The notes: generated by a model from the sequence alone, not told the origin. DNA of 64,000 nucleotides from Pseudomonadales bacterium (GCA_024234365.1 JACKOK010000001.1:806001-870000), one strand, 5' to 3'; positions 41,644-50,538 are shown, counted from the first letter of the stretch. Made by a program: numbers and translations.

Positions 41644-43209
41644 TGTTTTTACACTGACCCCAAATATCGCAGAAATAGCTGCGTTCCTTATTAAGTTAAT
41701 TGTTAACTTTTGTGTATATGCTAATCACTACAATAAAAGATACAACGCCCCAAACTACCAATATCGAAAGCGGAATATATTTATCAATGACTTTTCGAGT
41801 ATGCCCGAGGCCTTCGCCAACAAGTTGCTTTATCTCAGCCCATAAAGGAGGTCCAGCCTCAGGGCGATGCCTTGCTTATGGCACGCATTTAGGCTCTACT
41901 CTATTCGCTGGCATCCATCCAGTATTTTTATACCGCCACGTTACTATATTGATATTGGTGCCACAATTAATTGGGTACCGGCTACCTCGTAGCCACAACA
42001 CAGCCAGATATAATTCCAATTGGCGATACATCATTTGTTGAGAATATCCATGTGCCCGCATATGCACATCTTTGTGTCAGAGATGAGAAGCCAGATAACA
42101 TTTACCATGGTCAACCACACCTACGACGAGATAAAATTATCTGAGGCTTGCCGAATATCATGGCCGTACAACTTCAAATAAAACGCCAAGCCCCAATAGC
42201 ATTTGTGATATACTGATCTCGCAGCCTTGCTCCGCAAAACTCCCTTACCCGGCATAGAGCGAAAGACCATAAAACTGTTGCATCTGCAGCATATCTAATT
42301 TAGGTCAGCTAGTCTATTGATTGCGCGATCAGCTATATTAACTCTGCAATGAACATAAAATGCATTTATGAGCAAGATTGAGCGTTTTCTTCAGACTATC
42401 CGCTTGCTCTGCACAACCTAATTTGACATATTTCGATCTCGATTGGGCGCTAACGCCTCAAAACCGGGCTTACCGCATCCAGCCACAAACGCAAGTTGTT
42501 TGATTTAATTTTCTCACAAAGCATCGGTCACCAGCTCCTTGTGGGTCGTACCATAGGCATGTTAACCGCCATATATCGTCTTTTTGCCCATTTAAGCTTG
42601 CCAATAAGCGCTCGACATACCAGTAAGAACTGCAAGACTTCATATTGTTCGGCTTCACACCATTACGGTATGAAGAACCTGGCATTCGCAATCTTCATCC
42701 GGCGAATATCTCCTTTCACAAGCTCCACCTTCCTGAAGTAGATTCTCAAAGTGTCAGCGCCGCTAACGAATAAGTATGGTGTTACGGTATAAAACCATCA
42801 GGAATGTACATGAATAATTCTCCTTAAAAAGTCTAACATTTGTATAGGAGGCATGCTCGTTATCCCAGATAGGCGTGCAGGCACACATTCGCCCGTTATT
42901 TTAGAGGAATCTACTGCCAATCACGGGTAACTGACAACAACTTATTCCACAATATTTCGGACACCCCTTTACTGTCTCGTCCCGGCGTCGAGTCGTCGAA
43001 TGCGACGATCGCTCCCAAAAGTTTTCCGGGCAGATTTTGCGCCCTAGGTACTCCCAGAACCGGACTATGGAAACCCCCAGTCCGGCACTCGGTCATCCCC
43101 AGGCCCAAACACCGGACACGCCAAACCGAACCGAGGACAAGGTCGTCAGCAAGGGCAAGAAAGGAAAGGAATATTCTGAATTTGGCTGTTTGAATCAACC
43201 GAAAGGAGC
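41644..43209. other. AT-richer region without a convincing gene
   Basis: These 1566 bases are visibly richer in A/T than the rest of the window, at least up to about 42900. Short frames on both strands lack ribosome sites and recognisable families. Two minus-strand pieces near the left end look coding-like (see 41696-42067). The segment 42420-42740 has a frame resembling mobile-element debris but I could not identify it. The region looks like decayed or foreign DNA, or poor sequence. Confidence 0.6.
41696..42067 (-). pseudogene. Possible remnant of small membrane or pilin-like coding sequence
   Basis: Reading leftwards, 41876-42067 encodes a tail with two cysteines (INCGTNIN and VEPKC, 32 residues apart) and a WRYKNTGWMPANR stretch, weakly like the disulfide loop of type IV pilins. 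After a stop and a frame change, 41696-41872 encodes a coherent tail: LWAEIKQLVGEGLGHTRKV, then a hydrophobic helix, then TKVNN and a stop. No start or signal region was found upstream. This may be two damaged genes or one broken by a frameshift. Low certainty. Confidence 0.3.
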
Positions 43210-43295
43210 TGGTACCGGGAGCCGGGCTCGAACCGGCACTCTATCACTAGAACCGGATTTGAATCCGGCGCGTCTACCAATTTCGCCACCCCGGC
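43210..43295 (-). tRNA. tRNA-Leu (anticodon CAA), with a 6-base anticodon loop
   Basis: The minus strand folds as a class II tRNA: acceptor GCCGGGG, D-arm GCG-AAATTGGTAGA-CGC, anticodon stem CCGGA/TCCGG, variable arm TCTA-GTGA-TAGA, T-arm GCCGG-TTCGAGC-CCGGC, then discriminator A and encoded CCA. The loop reads TTCAAA, one A short of the normal TTCAAAA, and the acceptor stem has G-U pairs at both ends. The identity CAA follows from TT-CAA. A missing A in a run of As may be a sequence error; otherwise the tRNA may be defective. Confidence 0.8.
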
Positions 43296-43465
43296 TCTTG
43301 GAAGGGCCGCCATTATAACAGCAAACCCGGCGGCGCAATGCCTTGATGGGCCTTGATTTTCGGGTCTTCGGTGGGCTGCAAGGGGCTGGAAAACTTGGCA
43401 TTGTCGCCGTCTTCGGGCACACCTTGCCCTTTCCTGTTCGCCCAGTCAATAGCCGGTTATTGCCC

Positions 43466-44496
43466 ATGCATCTGTCCGATTTTCGTTACGAACTGCCGAG
43501 AACTGATCGCGCACCATCCGTCCGCGCAGTCCGCGAAGCCGTTTGCTGTGCATGCGGCGCAGCGATGGGGCATTGGCCCATCATCAGTTTGCAGACCTGC
43601 TGGACTATTTGCAGCCGCAAGACCTGCTGGTGTTCAACAACACGCGGTGATTCCGGCGCGGCTGCTGGGGCAGAAGGCAACGGGCGGGCGCATCGAGGTG
43701 ATGATCGAGCGTGTGCTGAATGCGCAGGAAGCCCGGCGCTGGTGCGGGCCAGCAAGTCACCGAAGCCGGGCATAGTGCTTGAGTTCCCGGGCGGAAAATC
43801 GCCTGCTGAAGGCGGAGGTGCTGGGGCGCGAGGGCGAGTTTTTCCATCTGCGCTTCCGGGCGTGGAATCCGTCATGGCGGCTCGGAGGTTTTCGGGCACA
43901 TGCCGCTCCCGCCCTATATCAAGCGCGAGGATGTGCTGGATGATCGCGAACGCTATCAGACGGTGTACAGCAAGGAGCTTGGGGCGGTGGCAGCGCCAAC
44001 GGCGGGCCTGCATTTCGATGAGGCGCTGCTGCAGCGCATTCGCGACAAGGGCGTGGACATGGCGCAGGTCACGCTGCATGTGGGTTCGGGTACCTTCCAG
44101 CCGGTGCGGGTGGACAATGTGCTGGAGCACCGTATGCACAGCGAACGTATCGAGATCACGCAGTCAGTGTGCGAACAGATCCGGGCCTGCAAGGCACGGG
44201 GAGGACGGGTGATCGCGGTGGGTACCACCTCGGTGCGCACGCTGGAGAGTGCGGCGCAGAAGGCGGGGGATGCCTTGATCGCACCGTACGCGGGGGAGAC
44301 GGACATCTTTATTTACCCGGGCTACACCTTCAAGGTGGTGGATGCGATGGTCACCAATTTCCACCTGTCGGAATCCACGCTGATGATGCTGGTCAGTGCC
44401 TTTGCGGGGCGGGAACACATCATGGAAGCCTATCGGGTGGCGGTGGAGCAGCGGTATCGGTTCTTCAGTTATGGGGATGCGATGTTTCTCTATTAA
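43466..44496 (+). pseudogene. queA: queA (S-adenosylmethionine:tRNA ribosyltransferase-isomerase), frameshifted in its 5' half
   Basis: QueA makes epoxyqueuosine in tRNA. The ATG at 43466 starts MHLSDFRYELP, then homology jumps between frames: ELIAHHPS, RLLCMRRSDGALAHHQFADLL to VFNNTR, VIPARLLGQKATGGRIEVMIERVL, LVRASKSPKPG, ENRLLKAEVLGREGEFFHLRF, PGVESVMAA, then GHMPLPPYIKRED. Most shifts fit loss of one base in short G or C runs. From 43900 to the stop the frame is intact (APTAGLHFDE, AVGTTSVRTLESA, FFSYGDAM). No full-length product can be made as read. Sequencing error is as likely as true decay. Confidence 0.85.
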
Positions 44497-44517
44497 CAGT
44501 GCAGTTTGTAAGGGGCA

Positions 44518-44541
44518 ATCGCCTGCAGGGCAGGCTCCTAC
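44518..44541 (-). repeat. GTAGGAGC-type REP, variant B, inverted
   Basis: ATCGCCTGCAGGGCAGGCTCCTAC, read on the minus strand as the GTAGGAGCCTGCCC type. An internal GCCTGC/GCAGGC stem is present. It pairs with the opposite-facing copy at 44662-44685, the AACC microsatellite lying between. Confidence 0.85.
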
Positions 44542-44570
44542 AAAAAACGGCGCACACGCACAATAGCCCC

Positions 44571-44619
44571 AACCAACCAACCAACCAACCAACCAACCAA
44601 CCAACCAACCAACCAACCA
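44571..44619. repeat. AACC tetranucleotide microsatellite, about 12 copies
   Basis: The 49 bases are a near-perfect AACC run, followed by degenerate CCATTCAACCATTC. It is intergenic, 75 bases after the queA stop, and not in a reading frame of any supported gene. Such runs gain and lose copies by slippage. Confidence 0.9.
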
Positions 44620-44661
44620 TTCAACCATTCAGCCATCCAGCCAATCCGTAGGCCGTGGGCC

Positions 44662-44685
44662 GTAGGAGCCTGCCCTGCAGGCGAT
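44662..44685 (+). repeat. GTAGGAGC-type REP, variant B
   Basis: GTAGGAGCC-TGCCCTGCAGGCGAT faces the copy at 44518 and lies 118 bases before mdh. It is the only variant B copy in this orientation. Confidence 0.85.
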
Positions 44686-44803
44686 AGGGCTGGCAGCGGG
44701 CCTGAGCCCCCCGCAGACCGGGCACAAATTCTTTGCTATACTCTGCCGCCTTCTTTCTTGGCTTTATCCACTCACCTCTTTATTCAAGGATTCAGAGACC
44801 GCT

Positions 44804-45781
44804 ATGAAATCACCCGTTCGAGTTGCCATTACCGGTGCTGCCGGTCAGATCAGCTATTCCCTGCTTTTCCGCATCGCTTCCGGCGATATGCTGGGGAAGG
44901 ATCAGCCCGTTATTCTGCAATTGCTGGAAATCACCCCGGCACTGGGCGCGCTGCAGGGTGTGGTTATGGAGCTGGAAGACTGTGCCTTCCCGCTGGTGCA
45001 CGGCATTGTGCAGACCGACAAGCCGGAAGTGGCTTTCAAGGATGCAGACTACTGCCTGCTGGTGGGTGCACGCCCCCGTGGCCCGGGCATGGAGCGCAAA
45101 GATCTGCTGGAAGCCAACGCGGCCATCTTCTCCGTACAGGGCAAGGCCATCAATGACCACGCCAGCCGTGACGTGAAAGTACTGGTCGTGGGCAACCCGG
45201 CGAACACCAATGCGCTGATCGCTTACCGTAATGCGCCGGACCTGAAACCCGGTCAGTTCACCGCCATGACCCGTCTGGACCACAACCGTGCCATCGCCCA
45301 GCTGGCGGCCAAGACCGGCAAGCACAGCACAGACGTGGAAGGCATGATCATCTGGGGCAACCACTCCTCCACGCAGTACCCGGATGTGTACCATGCCACG
45401 GTGGCGGGCCTGAACGCATCGGACCTGGTAGACGAGAACTGGCTGGTGTCCGACTTCATCCCCACCGTGCAGCAGCGCGGCGCCGCCATCATCAAGGCGC
45501 GTGGCCTGTCCAGCGCGGCCTCTGCCGCCAATGCCGCCATCGATCACATCCGCGACTGGGCCCTGGGCACCAATGGCAAGGTCGTGAGCATGGGCATCCA
45601 CAGTGAAGGCGCCTACGGCATTGCCAAAGGCCTGATCTACTCCTTCCCCGTGACTTGTGAAAACGGTGAGTACAAGATCGTGGAAGGCCTGGAGATCAAC
45701 GAGTTCAGCCGCGAACTGATGAAAAAGACAGAGCAGGAACTGTCTGAAGAGCGCGATGCGGTTGCAGCTCTGCTGCCGTAA
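44804..45781 (+). CDS. mdh: Malate dehydrogenase, NAD-dependent
   Basis: This 325-residue TCA-cycle enzyme interconverts malate and oxaloacetate. The NAD-binding loop is VAITGAAGQISYSLLFRIASG (GxxGxxG, 8-28), substrate arginines lie in GARPRGPGMERKDLL, and the catalytic histidine is H187 in IIWGNHSS with D160 region RLDHNRA. The GARPRGPGMxR loop places it in the cytosolic-type (YlmDH) group. A TATACT-like -10 lies at about 44738. A hairpin follows the stop. Confidence 0.96.
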   Translation: MKSPVRVAITGAAGQISYSLLFRIASGDMLGKDQPVILQLLEITPALGALQGVVMELEDCAFPLVHGIVQTDKPEVAFKDADYCLLVGARPRGPGMERKDLLEANAAIFSVQGKAINDHASRDVKVLVVGNPANTNALIAYRNAPDLKPGQFTAMTRLDHNRAIAQLAAKTGKHSTDVEGMIIWGNHSSTQYPDVYHATVAGLNASDLVDENWLVSDFIPTVQQRGAAIIKARGLSSAASAANAAIDHIRDWALGTNGKVVSMGIHSEGAYGIAKGLIYSFPVTCENGEYKIVEGLEINEFSRELMKKTEQELSEERDAVAALLP

Positions 45782-45789
45782 AGCCTGCT

Positions 45790-45817
45790 GGGATGGCCGG
45801 TGCTCGCCGGTCATCCC
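45790..45817. terminator. Hairpin after mdh
   Basis: GGGATGGCCGG pairs with CCGGTCATCCC (one G-T pair) around loop TGCTCG. No T-run follows, so termination is probable but not certain. Confidence 0.6.
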
Positions 45818-45850
45818 GCTTCCCCCTGATCCTGTGCTGACGGTGCTGTT

Positions 45851-46939
45851 ATGAGTGCCCATCCCGCCTGTTCAAACCTGAACACCCAGTTCTGGATCTT
45901 TCAGCTTGCCGGCTGGAGCACCTGGGTTGCGCTGCTGGTGCTGCGTGATCTCAGTTTTGTGCCTGCCGAGTACATCGCTCCCCGTGCGGGCATTTTTGTT
46001 CTGGACGCTTCGGTGGGAATACTGTTAACCACACTGCTGCGTTTCAGTTACCGCGCGGTGTGGGATTATCCGGCGCCGGTGCGTATTGCGACGGTGGTGC
46101 TCGGTTCCTTCTTTGCCTCCCTGATCTGGTTGGCGGTCAAAACCTATATCACGTCCACCGATGTGGGTAGCGCGGTGGACCTGCGTGACTACGGGCTGGT
46201 GAGCCTGACGGTGCTGTTCCCGTTCTCCTATGCCTTCATGCTGGTGTGGAGCGTGCTGTATTTCTGCATCAAGTATTACCAGCTGTTTCAGCTGGAAAAA
46301 ACCAAAGTGCTGCGCTCGGAGGCGCTGGCCCACGAGGCGCAATTGCGTATGTTGCGCTATCAGTTGAACCCGCATTTTCTGTTCAATACGCTGAACGCGA
46401 TCTCGACGCTGGTGCTGCAGCAGGACACGAAATCGGCCAACTCCATGCTGACCAAGCTCAGCCAGTTCCTGCGTTACTCGCTGGATAACGACCCGCTGGA
46501 GCAGGTGCCCCTGCAGTACGAGCTGTGTTCGGTACGGCATTACCTGGATATCGAGAAAGTGCGATTTGAGGAACGCATGAAAATCGTGCTGGAGATTGCA
46601 CCGGAGGCGCAGCAGGCCCGCGTTCCTGGCATGTTGCTGCAACCCTTGATCGAGAACTCCATCAAGCATGCCATTGCGCGCAGTGAGGAGGGCGGCTGTG
46701 TCAGTATCCGGGCACGGGTTGAGGACGGACGGCTGATCCTGGAGGTGGGCGATGATGGCCCGGGCATCTGCGACCCGAAGGTGCTGGAAGGCACTGCCCC
46801 GGGTTCCGGAGGGGTTGGTCTGAAAAATATACGCAATCGTCTGAAAGAGATTTACGGCGAGGCGCACAGTCTGGCATTTTCGGCGGCATCGCCACAGGGC
46901 TGTCTGGTAACGGTAGTGATTCCCTATGAAACAAAGTGA
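45851..46939 (+). CDS. LytS/AlgZ-family histidine kinase
   Basis: This 362-residue kinase has four membrane helices (about 15-32, 46-66, 78-98, 115-142), then the His_kinase domain with H175 in RYQLNPHFLFNTLN, and an HATPase domain with IENSIKHAIARS and GDDGPGI and GVGLKNIRNRL. No periplasmic sensor domain of size is present, so it probably senses within the membrane. Its stop overlaps the response regulator start by 14 bases. Confidence 0.92.
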   Translation: MSAHPACSNLNTQFWIFQLAGWSTWVALLVLRDLSFVPAEYIAPRAGIFVLDASVGILLTTLLRFSYRAVWDYPAPVRIATVVLGSFFASLIWLAVKTYITSTDVGSAVDLRDYGLVSLTVLFPFSYAFMLVWSVLYFCIKYYQLFQLEKTKVLRSEALAHEAQLRMLRYQLNPHFLFNTLNAISTLVLQQDTKSANSMLTKLSQFLRYSLDNDPLEQVPLQYELCSVRHYLDIEKVRFEERMKIVLEIAPEAQQARVPGMLLQPLIENSIKHAIARSEEGGCVSIRARVEDGRLILEVGDDGPGICDPKVLEGTAPGSGGVGLKNIRNRLKEIYGEAHSLAFSAASPQGCLVTVVIPYETK

Positions 46940-47747
46940 TGCTGAAACGCGTATCCGCGCCATTGTTGTGGATGATGAGCCGCTGGCCCGTGAGGGTCTG
47001 ACGCTGCGCCTGGCGCAGTTCCCCGATCTGGACGTGGTGGCAGAGTGCCGCAACGGCAAGGAGGCGCTGGCGGCGATTGCCGAACAGACCCCGGACCTGG
47101 TGTTTCTGGATATTCAGATGCCGGGCATGACCGGGCTGGAAGTCGTGGAGCAATTGCAGCAGGACAATATGCCGATGATCGTGTTTGTCACGGCCTACGA
47201 TGCCTTCGCCATTGATGCCTTCAAGGCCAATGCGGTGGACTATCTGCTCAAGCCCATTGAGGAAGAGCGCCTGGAGCTCGCCATCGAGCGGGTGCGTGAT
47301 CACGCCAGCGGGCGGCAAGTGGTGGCGGAGAAGGAGCGCTTGCTGGAGATCGTGATCGGTTTGACGGGTAAATCACGCACGGCCATCGACGAGTGGGTGC
47401 GTAACCCGGAGGAGAAGTCCGAATACGCGGATCGTCTTGCCATCAAGGACGGTTCTGCCACCACCTTTGTGCCGGTGCGCGACATCGACTGGGTCGATGC
47501 GGCGGGGGACTACATGTGCGTGCATGTCCAGGGGCAGACCTACATCATGCGCACCACCATGAAGGAGCTGGAAGCGCAGTTGGACCCGAAGGTGTTCCAG
47601 CGCGTGCACCGCTCCACCATCGTGAATCTGCAGCGCGTGGAAAAGGTTGCCTCTCATATCAATGGGGAGTTCCACCTGACCCTGTCCTGCGGTTCCTCAC
47701 TGAAGATGAGCCGTTCCTACAAGGACAAGGTCAAGCATTTTTTCTGA
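46926..47747 (+). CDS. LytTR-family response regulator
   Basis: This 273-residue regulator has a receiver domain (about 10-125) with the acidic pair VVDDEP, phospho-acceptor D62 in FLDIQMPG and a YLLKP lysine motif. A LytTR DNA-binding domain occupies about 165-273 (VRDIDWVDAAGDYMCVHVQGQTYIM ... FQRVHRSTIVNL). It pairs with the kinase just upstream. Members such as AlgR control pili, exopolysaccharide and virulence; the target here is not known. A cluster of REP elements follows at once. Confidence 0.94.
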   Translation: MKQSDAETRIRAIVVDDEPLAREGLTLRLAQFPDLDVVAECRNGKEALAAIAEQTPDLVFLDIQMPGMTGLEVVEQLQQDNMPMIVFVTAYDAFAIDAFKANAVDYLLKPIEEERLELAIERVRDHASGRQVVAEKERLLEIVIGLTGKSRTAIDEWVRNPEEKSEYADRLAIKDGSATTFVPVRDIDWVDAAGDYMCVHVQGQTYIMRTTMKELEAQLDPKVFQRVHRSTIVNLQRVEKVASHINGEFHLTLSCGSSLKMSRSYKDKVKHFF

Positions 47748-47761
47748 TGTGATCGCCTGCC

Positions 47762-47837
47762 GTAGGAGCCAGCCCTGCTGGCGATTCGAATTCCAAATCC
47801 ACGCATTCATCCAATCGCCTGCAGGGCAGGCTCCTGC
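47762..47837. repeat. REP doublet (REPIN-like), A variant facing B variant
   Basis: A copy GTAGGAGCCAGCCCTGCTGGCGAT (47762-47785) faces an inverted B copy (47814-47837, ending GGCTCCTGC). Spacing between them is 28 bases and the whole unit is 76 bases, close to the doublet at 50465-50538. Confidence 0.85.
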
Positions 47838-47882
47838 GGAGTGGGTTTTCGCGGGCAATGAATGCGGCGGGAGAACGCCTTT

Positions 47883-47905
47883 GTAGGAGCCAGCCCTGCT
47901 GGCGA
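47883..47905 (+). repeat. GTAGGAGC-type REP, variant A
   Basis: GTAGGAGCCAGCCCTGCTGGCGA, a single copy without an inverted partner immediately after it, in the same orientation as the copies at 47762 and 47927. Confidence 0.82.
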
Positions 47906-47926
47906 ACGGAACATTACAGGTCATCC

Positions 47927-47950
47927 GTAGGAGCCAGCCCTGCTGGCGAT
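47927..47950 (+). repeat. GTAGGAGC-type REP, variant A
   Basis: GTAGGAGCC-AGCCCTGCTGGCGAT. This is the third A copy in the 200-base cluster between the LytTR and Lrp genes. It ends 13 bases before the Lrp gene's stop. Confidence 0.82.
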
Positions 47951-47962
47951 ACATGGAGCGTC

Positions 47963-48442
47963 TCAGCGCGCGCTCAGTGGCAAATAGTCCAGCGGCAGGG
48001 CCGTGCTGTCGATCACCTGACGCATGATGAAACTGGAATGCACATCCGCCACCCCTTCGATGCGGGTGATCTTGTTCAACAGAAAATCGTGATAATGCTC
48101 CATATCGGGCACCACCAGCTTCAGCAGATAGTCGGCCGATTGACCCGTGATCAGCAATAATTCCGTCACCTCCGGGTGTTTGCGCACCTCCGCCTCGAAA
48201 TGTTCGAAGCGGTCCGGCGTGTGCTTGTCCATGCTGATCTGCACCAGGGCATGCAGCTTGAGGCCGAGCCTGGAGGCATTGAGGAGCACGACATGGCGCT
48301 CGATCACGCCGTCCTCTTCCAATTGTTTGACGCGGCGGGCGCAGGGCGTAGCGGAGAGCCCCACGCGTTCTGCCAGCTCTGCATTGGTCAGGCGGCCATC
48401 CTGCTGCAGTTCGTGGAGGATGCGTTTGTCGAGTCTGTCCAT
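47963..48442 (-). CDS. Lrp/AsnC-family transcriptional regulator
   Basis: This 159-residue protein has an HTH at about 4-50 (LDKRILHELQQDGRLTNAELAERVGLSATPCARRVKQLEEDGVI) and a C-terminal RAM/ACT ligand domain (about 70-150), which in Lrp binds amino acids. It is divergent from leuA with a 206-base gap that is A/T-rich (48480-48580), so leucine-responsive control of leuA is an attractive guess. Confidence 0.93.
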   Translation of the reverse strand: MDRLDKRILHELQQDGRLTNAELAERVGLSATPCARRVKQLEEDGVIERHVVLLNASRLGLKLHALVQISMDKHTPDRFEHFEAEVRKHPEVTELLLITGQSADYLLKLVVPDMEHYHDFLLNKITRIEGVADVHSSFIMRQVIDSTALPLDYLPLSAR

Positions 48443-48648
48443 AGGTGTGTCCTTGATGGGATTTTCTCAGGGTTCTGTCATGTTTGGTGAAAACATCTAA
48501 ATAAATAACAAAATCGGGATAAAAAAACCACATAAAGGGCGGTTTTCTGGCAAATAAAGTGAGAAAAACTCCGCGTGCTTGTTTAAGCTACCCTCCATTG
48601 AAACAAGGCCTGCCCGACACCCACGGCGGCAGGACACAGGAGACAACG

Positions 48649-50325
48649 ATGTACGACCACCGCAAATACAAGCCCTTCCAGCCTATCGCGATCAAAAATC
48701 GCACATGGCCGGACAACGTCATCAGTCAGGCACCCCGCTGGTGTAGCGTTGATTTGCGCGACGGCAATCAGGCTCTGATCGAGCCGATGTCAGTCATGCA
48801 GAAAAAGGTGATGTTCGATCTGTTGGTGGAAGTGGGTTTCAAGGAGATTGAAATCGGCTTCCCCGCCGCTTCCCAGCCCGACTTCGATTTCGTGCGCAGC
48901 CTGATCGAGGACGACCGCATTCCTGAGGATGTCACCGTACAGGTGCTGACGCAGGCGCGGCCGGAATTGATCCAGCGGACTTTCGAGGCACTGAAGGGCG
49001 TGAAAAAGGCCATCCTTCACGTCTATAACTCCACCTCGGTGGTGCAGCGCGAGAAAGTGTTCAAGATGGACAAGGCCGGCATTCTGAACATCGCGGTCAA
49101 TGGGGCAAAGGAAGTAAAGCGTTGCGCCGAACTGGCCCCGGAAACGGACTGGACCTTCCAGTATTCGCCGGAAAGTTTCACGGGCACAGAGCCGGAGTTT
49201 GCGGTGGAGGTGTGCAATGCCGTCTCGGCCGTGTGGCAGCCCACGCCGGAGAAGCCGGTCATCTTCAACCTGCCGTCCACCGTGGAAATGGCCACGCCAA
49301 ACGTCTACGCCGACCAGATCGAATGGTTCTGCAGTCATGTGAATAATCGTGATTCCATCGTGGTCAGCCTGCACACCCACAACGATCGCGGTTGCGCAGT
49401 GGCCGCCGCCGAGCTGGGCGTGATGGCGGGTGCGCAGCGTGTCGAGGGCACGCTGCTGGGCAATGGTGAGCGCACCGGCAATATGGACATCGTGGTCATG
49501 GCCATGAACATGTACAGCCAGGGCATTGACCCCGAGCTGGACCTGCGCGACATGGACAAGATCGTCAGTGTGGTGAAGAGCTGCACCGCCATCGATGTGC
49601 ATCCGCGTCAGCCTTATTCCGGCGACCTGGTGTTTACTGCCTTCTCCGGCAGCCATCAGGACGCCATCAAGAAATGCCTGGATATGTATGAAGAAGGGGC
49701 AACCTGGGAGATCGCCTATCTGCCGATCGACCCGCGTGACCTGGGCCGTACCTATCAGGATGTGATCCGCGTCAACAGCCAGTCCGGCAAGGGCGGGGTG
49801 GCTTATGTGCTGGCCAGCAAGTTTGGTTTCCAGTTGCCGCGCTGGCTGCAGATTGAGTTCTCCCGCGTGGTGCAGAAGGAGGCCGAGACTACCGGTCAGG
49901 AAATCTCCCCCGATGCGATCTGGAGCCTGTTCCGTCAGCATTACCTGGAAAACTCCCATCCCGTGCGTCTGGACAGCTTCAGCATGGAGCGGACAAACGA
50001 GGGCGGGCGCGAGTCATTCAAGGCGGGCATCAACTGCTTCGATGAATACCTGACGGTGGAAGGCGAGGGCGATGGCGTGATGGACGCGTTCGTCGAGGCG
50101 CTGAAGAAACAGACAGGCGTCGATTTCGAGATCATGGAATACGGTGAGCACGCCCTGGGGCAGGGGGCTGATGCCGAGGCCGTGACCTATATCCAGCTGA
50201 AAGAGAGCAATACCCGCTATACCGGTGTGGCGATCAGTCGCGACATCGTGTCTTCTTCCCTGAATGCCCTGCTGCGTGCTGCCAGCCAGCTCCTCAGTGA
50301 CAGCCAGGAACGCCGCGTCGCCTGA
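48649..50325 (+). CDS. leuA: 2-isopropylmalate synthase, long form
   Basis: This 558-residue enzyme makes 2-isopropylmalate from 2-oxoisovalerate and acetyl-CoA, the first step of leucine synthesis. The catalytic TIM barrel (about 25-330) has WCSVDLRDGNQALIEPM and metal motif SLHTHNDRGCAVAA. The C-terminal part (about 440-555) is the leucine-binding LeuA dimer domain for feedback control. The ATG at 48649 follows AGGAGA; an upstream frame start at 48559 lacks a ribosome site. Divergent to an Lrp-type regulator. Confidence 0.95.
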   Translation: MYDHRKYKPFQPIAIKNRTWPDNVISQAPRWCSVDLRDGNQALIEPMSVMQKKVMFDLLVEVGFKEIEIGFPAASQPDFDFVRSLIEDDRIPEDVTVQVLTQARPELIQRTFEALKGVKKAILHVYNSTSVVQREKVFKMDKAGILNIAVNGAKEVKRCAELAPETDWTFQYSPESFTGTEPEFAVEVCNAVSAVWQPTPEKPVIFNLPSTVEMATPNVYADQIEWFCSHVNNRDSIVVSLHTHNDRGCAVAAAELGVMAGAQRVEGTLLGNGERTGNMDIVVMAMNMYSQGIDPELDLRDMDKIVSVVKSCTAIDVHPRQPYSGDLVFTAFSGSHQDAIKKCLDMYEEGATWEIAYLPIDPRDLGRTYQDVIRVNSQSGKGGVAYVLASKFGFQLPRWLQIEFSRVVQKEAETTGQEISPDAIWSLFRQHYLENSHPVRLDSFSMERTNEGGRESFKAGINCFDEYLTVEGEGDGVMDAFVEALKKQTGVDFEIMEYGEHALGQGADAEAVTYIQLKESNTRYTGVAISRDIVSSSLNALLRAASQLLSDSQERRVA

Positions 50326-50464
50326 CGCTGCCTACCCCTCTTCTTACTCCGAGCGCGTCGCAGGCCGGTTCACGAGACCGCCTGCGGCAGCAATCCTCAC
50401 GAGGGGTTCTGCGCAAGGGGTAATCTTCCCCCATCCACCGAATGCCTGCATCACCCAATCCCCC

Positions 50465-50538
50465 GTAGGAGCCAGCCCTGCTGGCGATGAATAATCTGCA
50501 TGAGGCCGGATTCGATCGCCTGCAGGGCAGGCTCCTAC
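50465..50538. repeat. REP doublet (REPIN-like), A variant facing B variant
   Basis: The A copy at 50465-50488 faces an inverted B copy at 50515-50538; the spacer is 26 bases and the unit 74 bases. It lies between leuA and the sigma-factor gene. Confidence 0.87.

Noticed and set aside
41700..42041. A 113-codon plus-strand frame in the gene-poor patch
   Set aside because: No ribosome site, no recognisable domain, and an unnatural composition. The minus strand at the same place gives more protein-like tails.
42470..42741. Short frames on both strands considered as an insertion-sequence remnant
   Set aside because: I could not match a transposase motif or find terminal inverted repeats, so I do not claim a mobile element here.
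43210..43295. The tRNA considered as an attachment site of an integrated island
   Set aside because: No repeat of the tRNA 3' end was seen within the patch and there is no integrase gene, so only a general suspicion remains.
44164..44628. A minus-strand frame with repeated VGWL units
   Set aside because: The repeat is only the translation of the AACC microsatellite, and the rest is the complement of queA.
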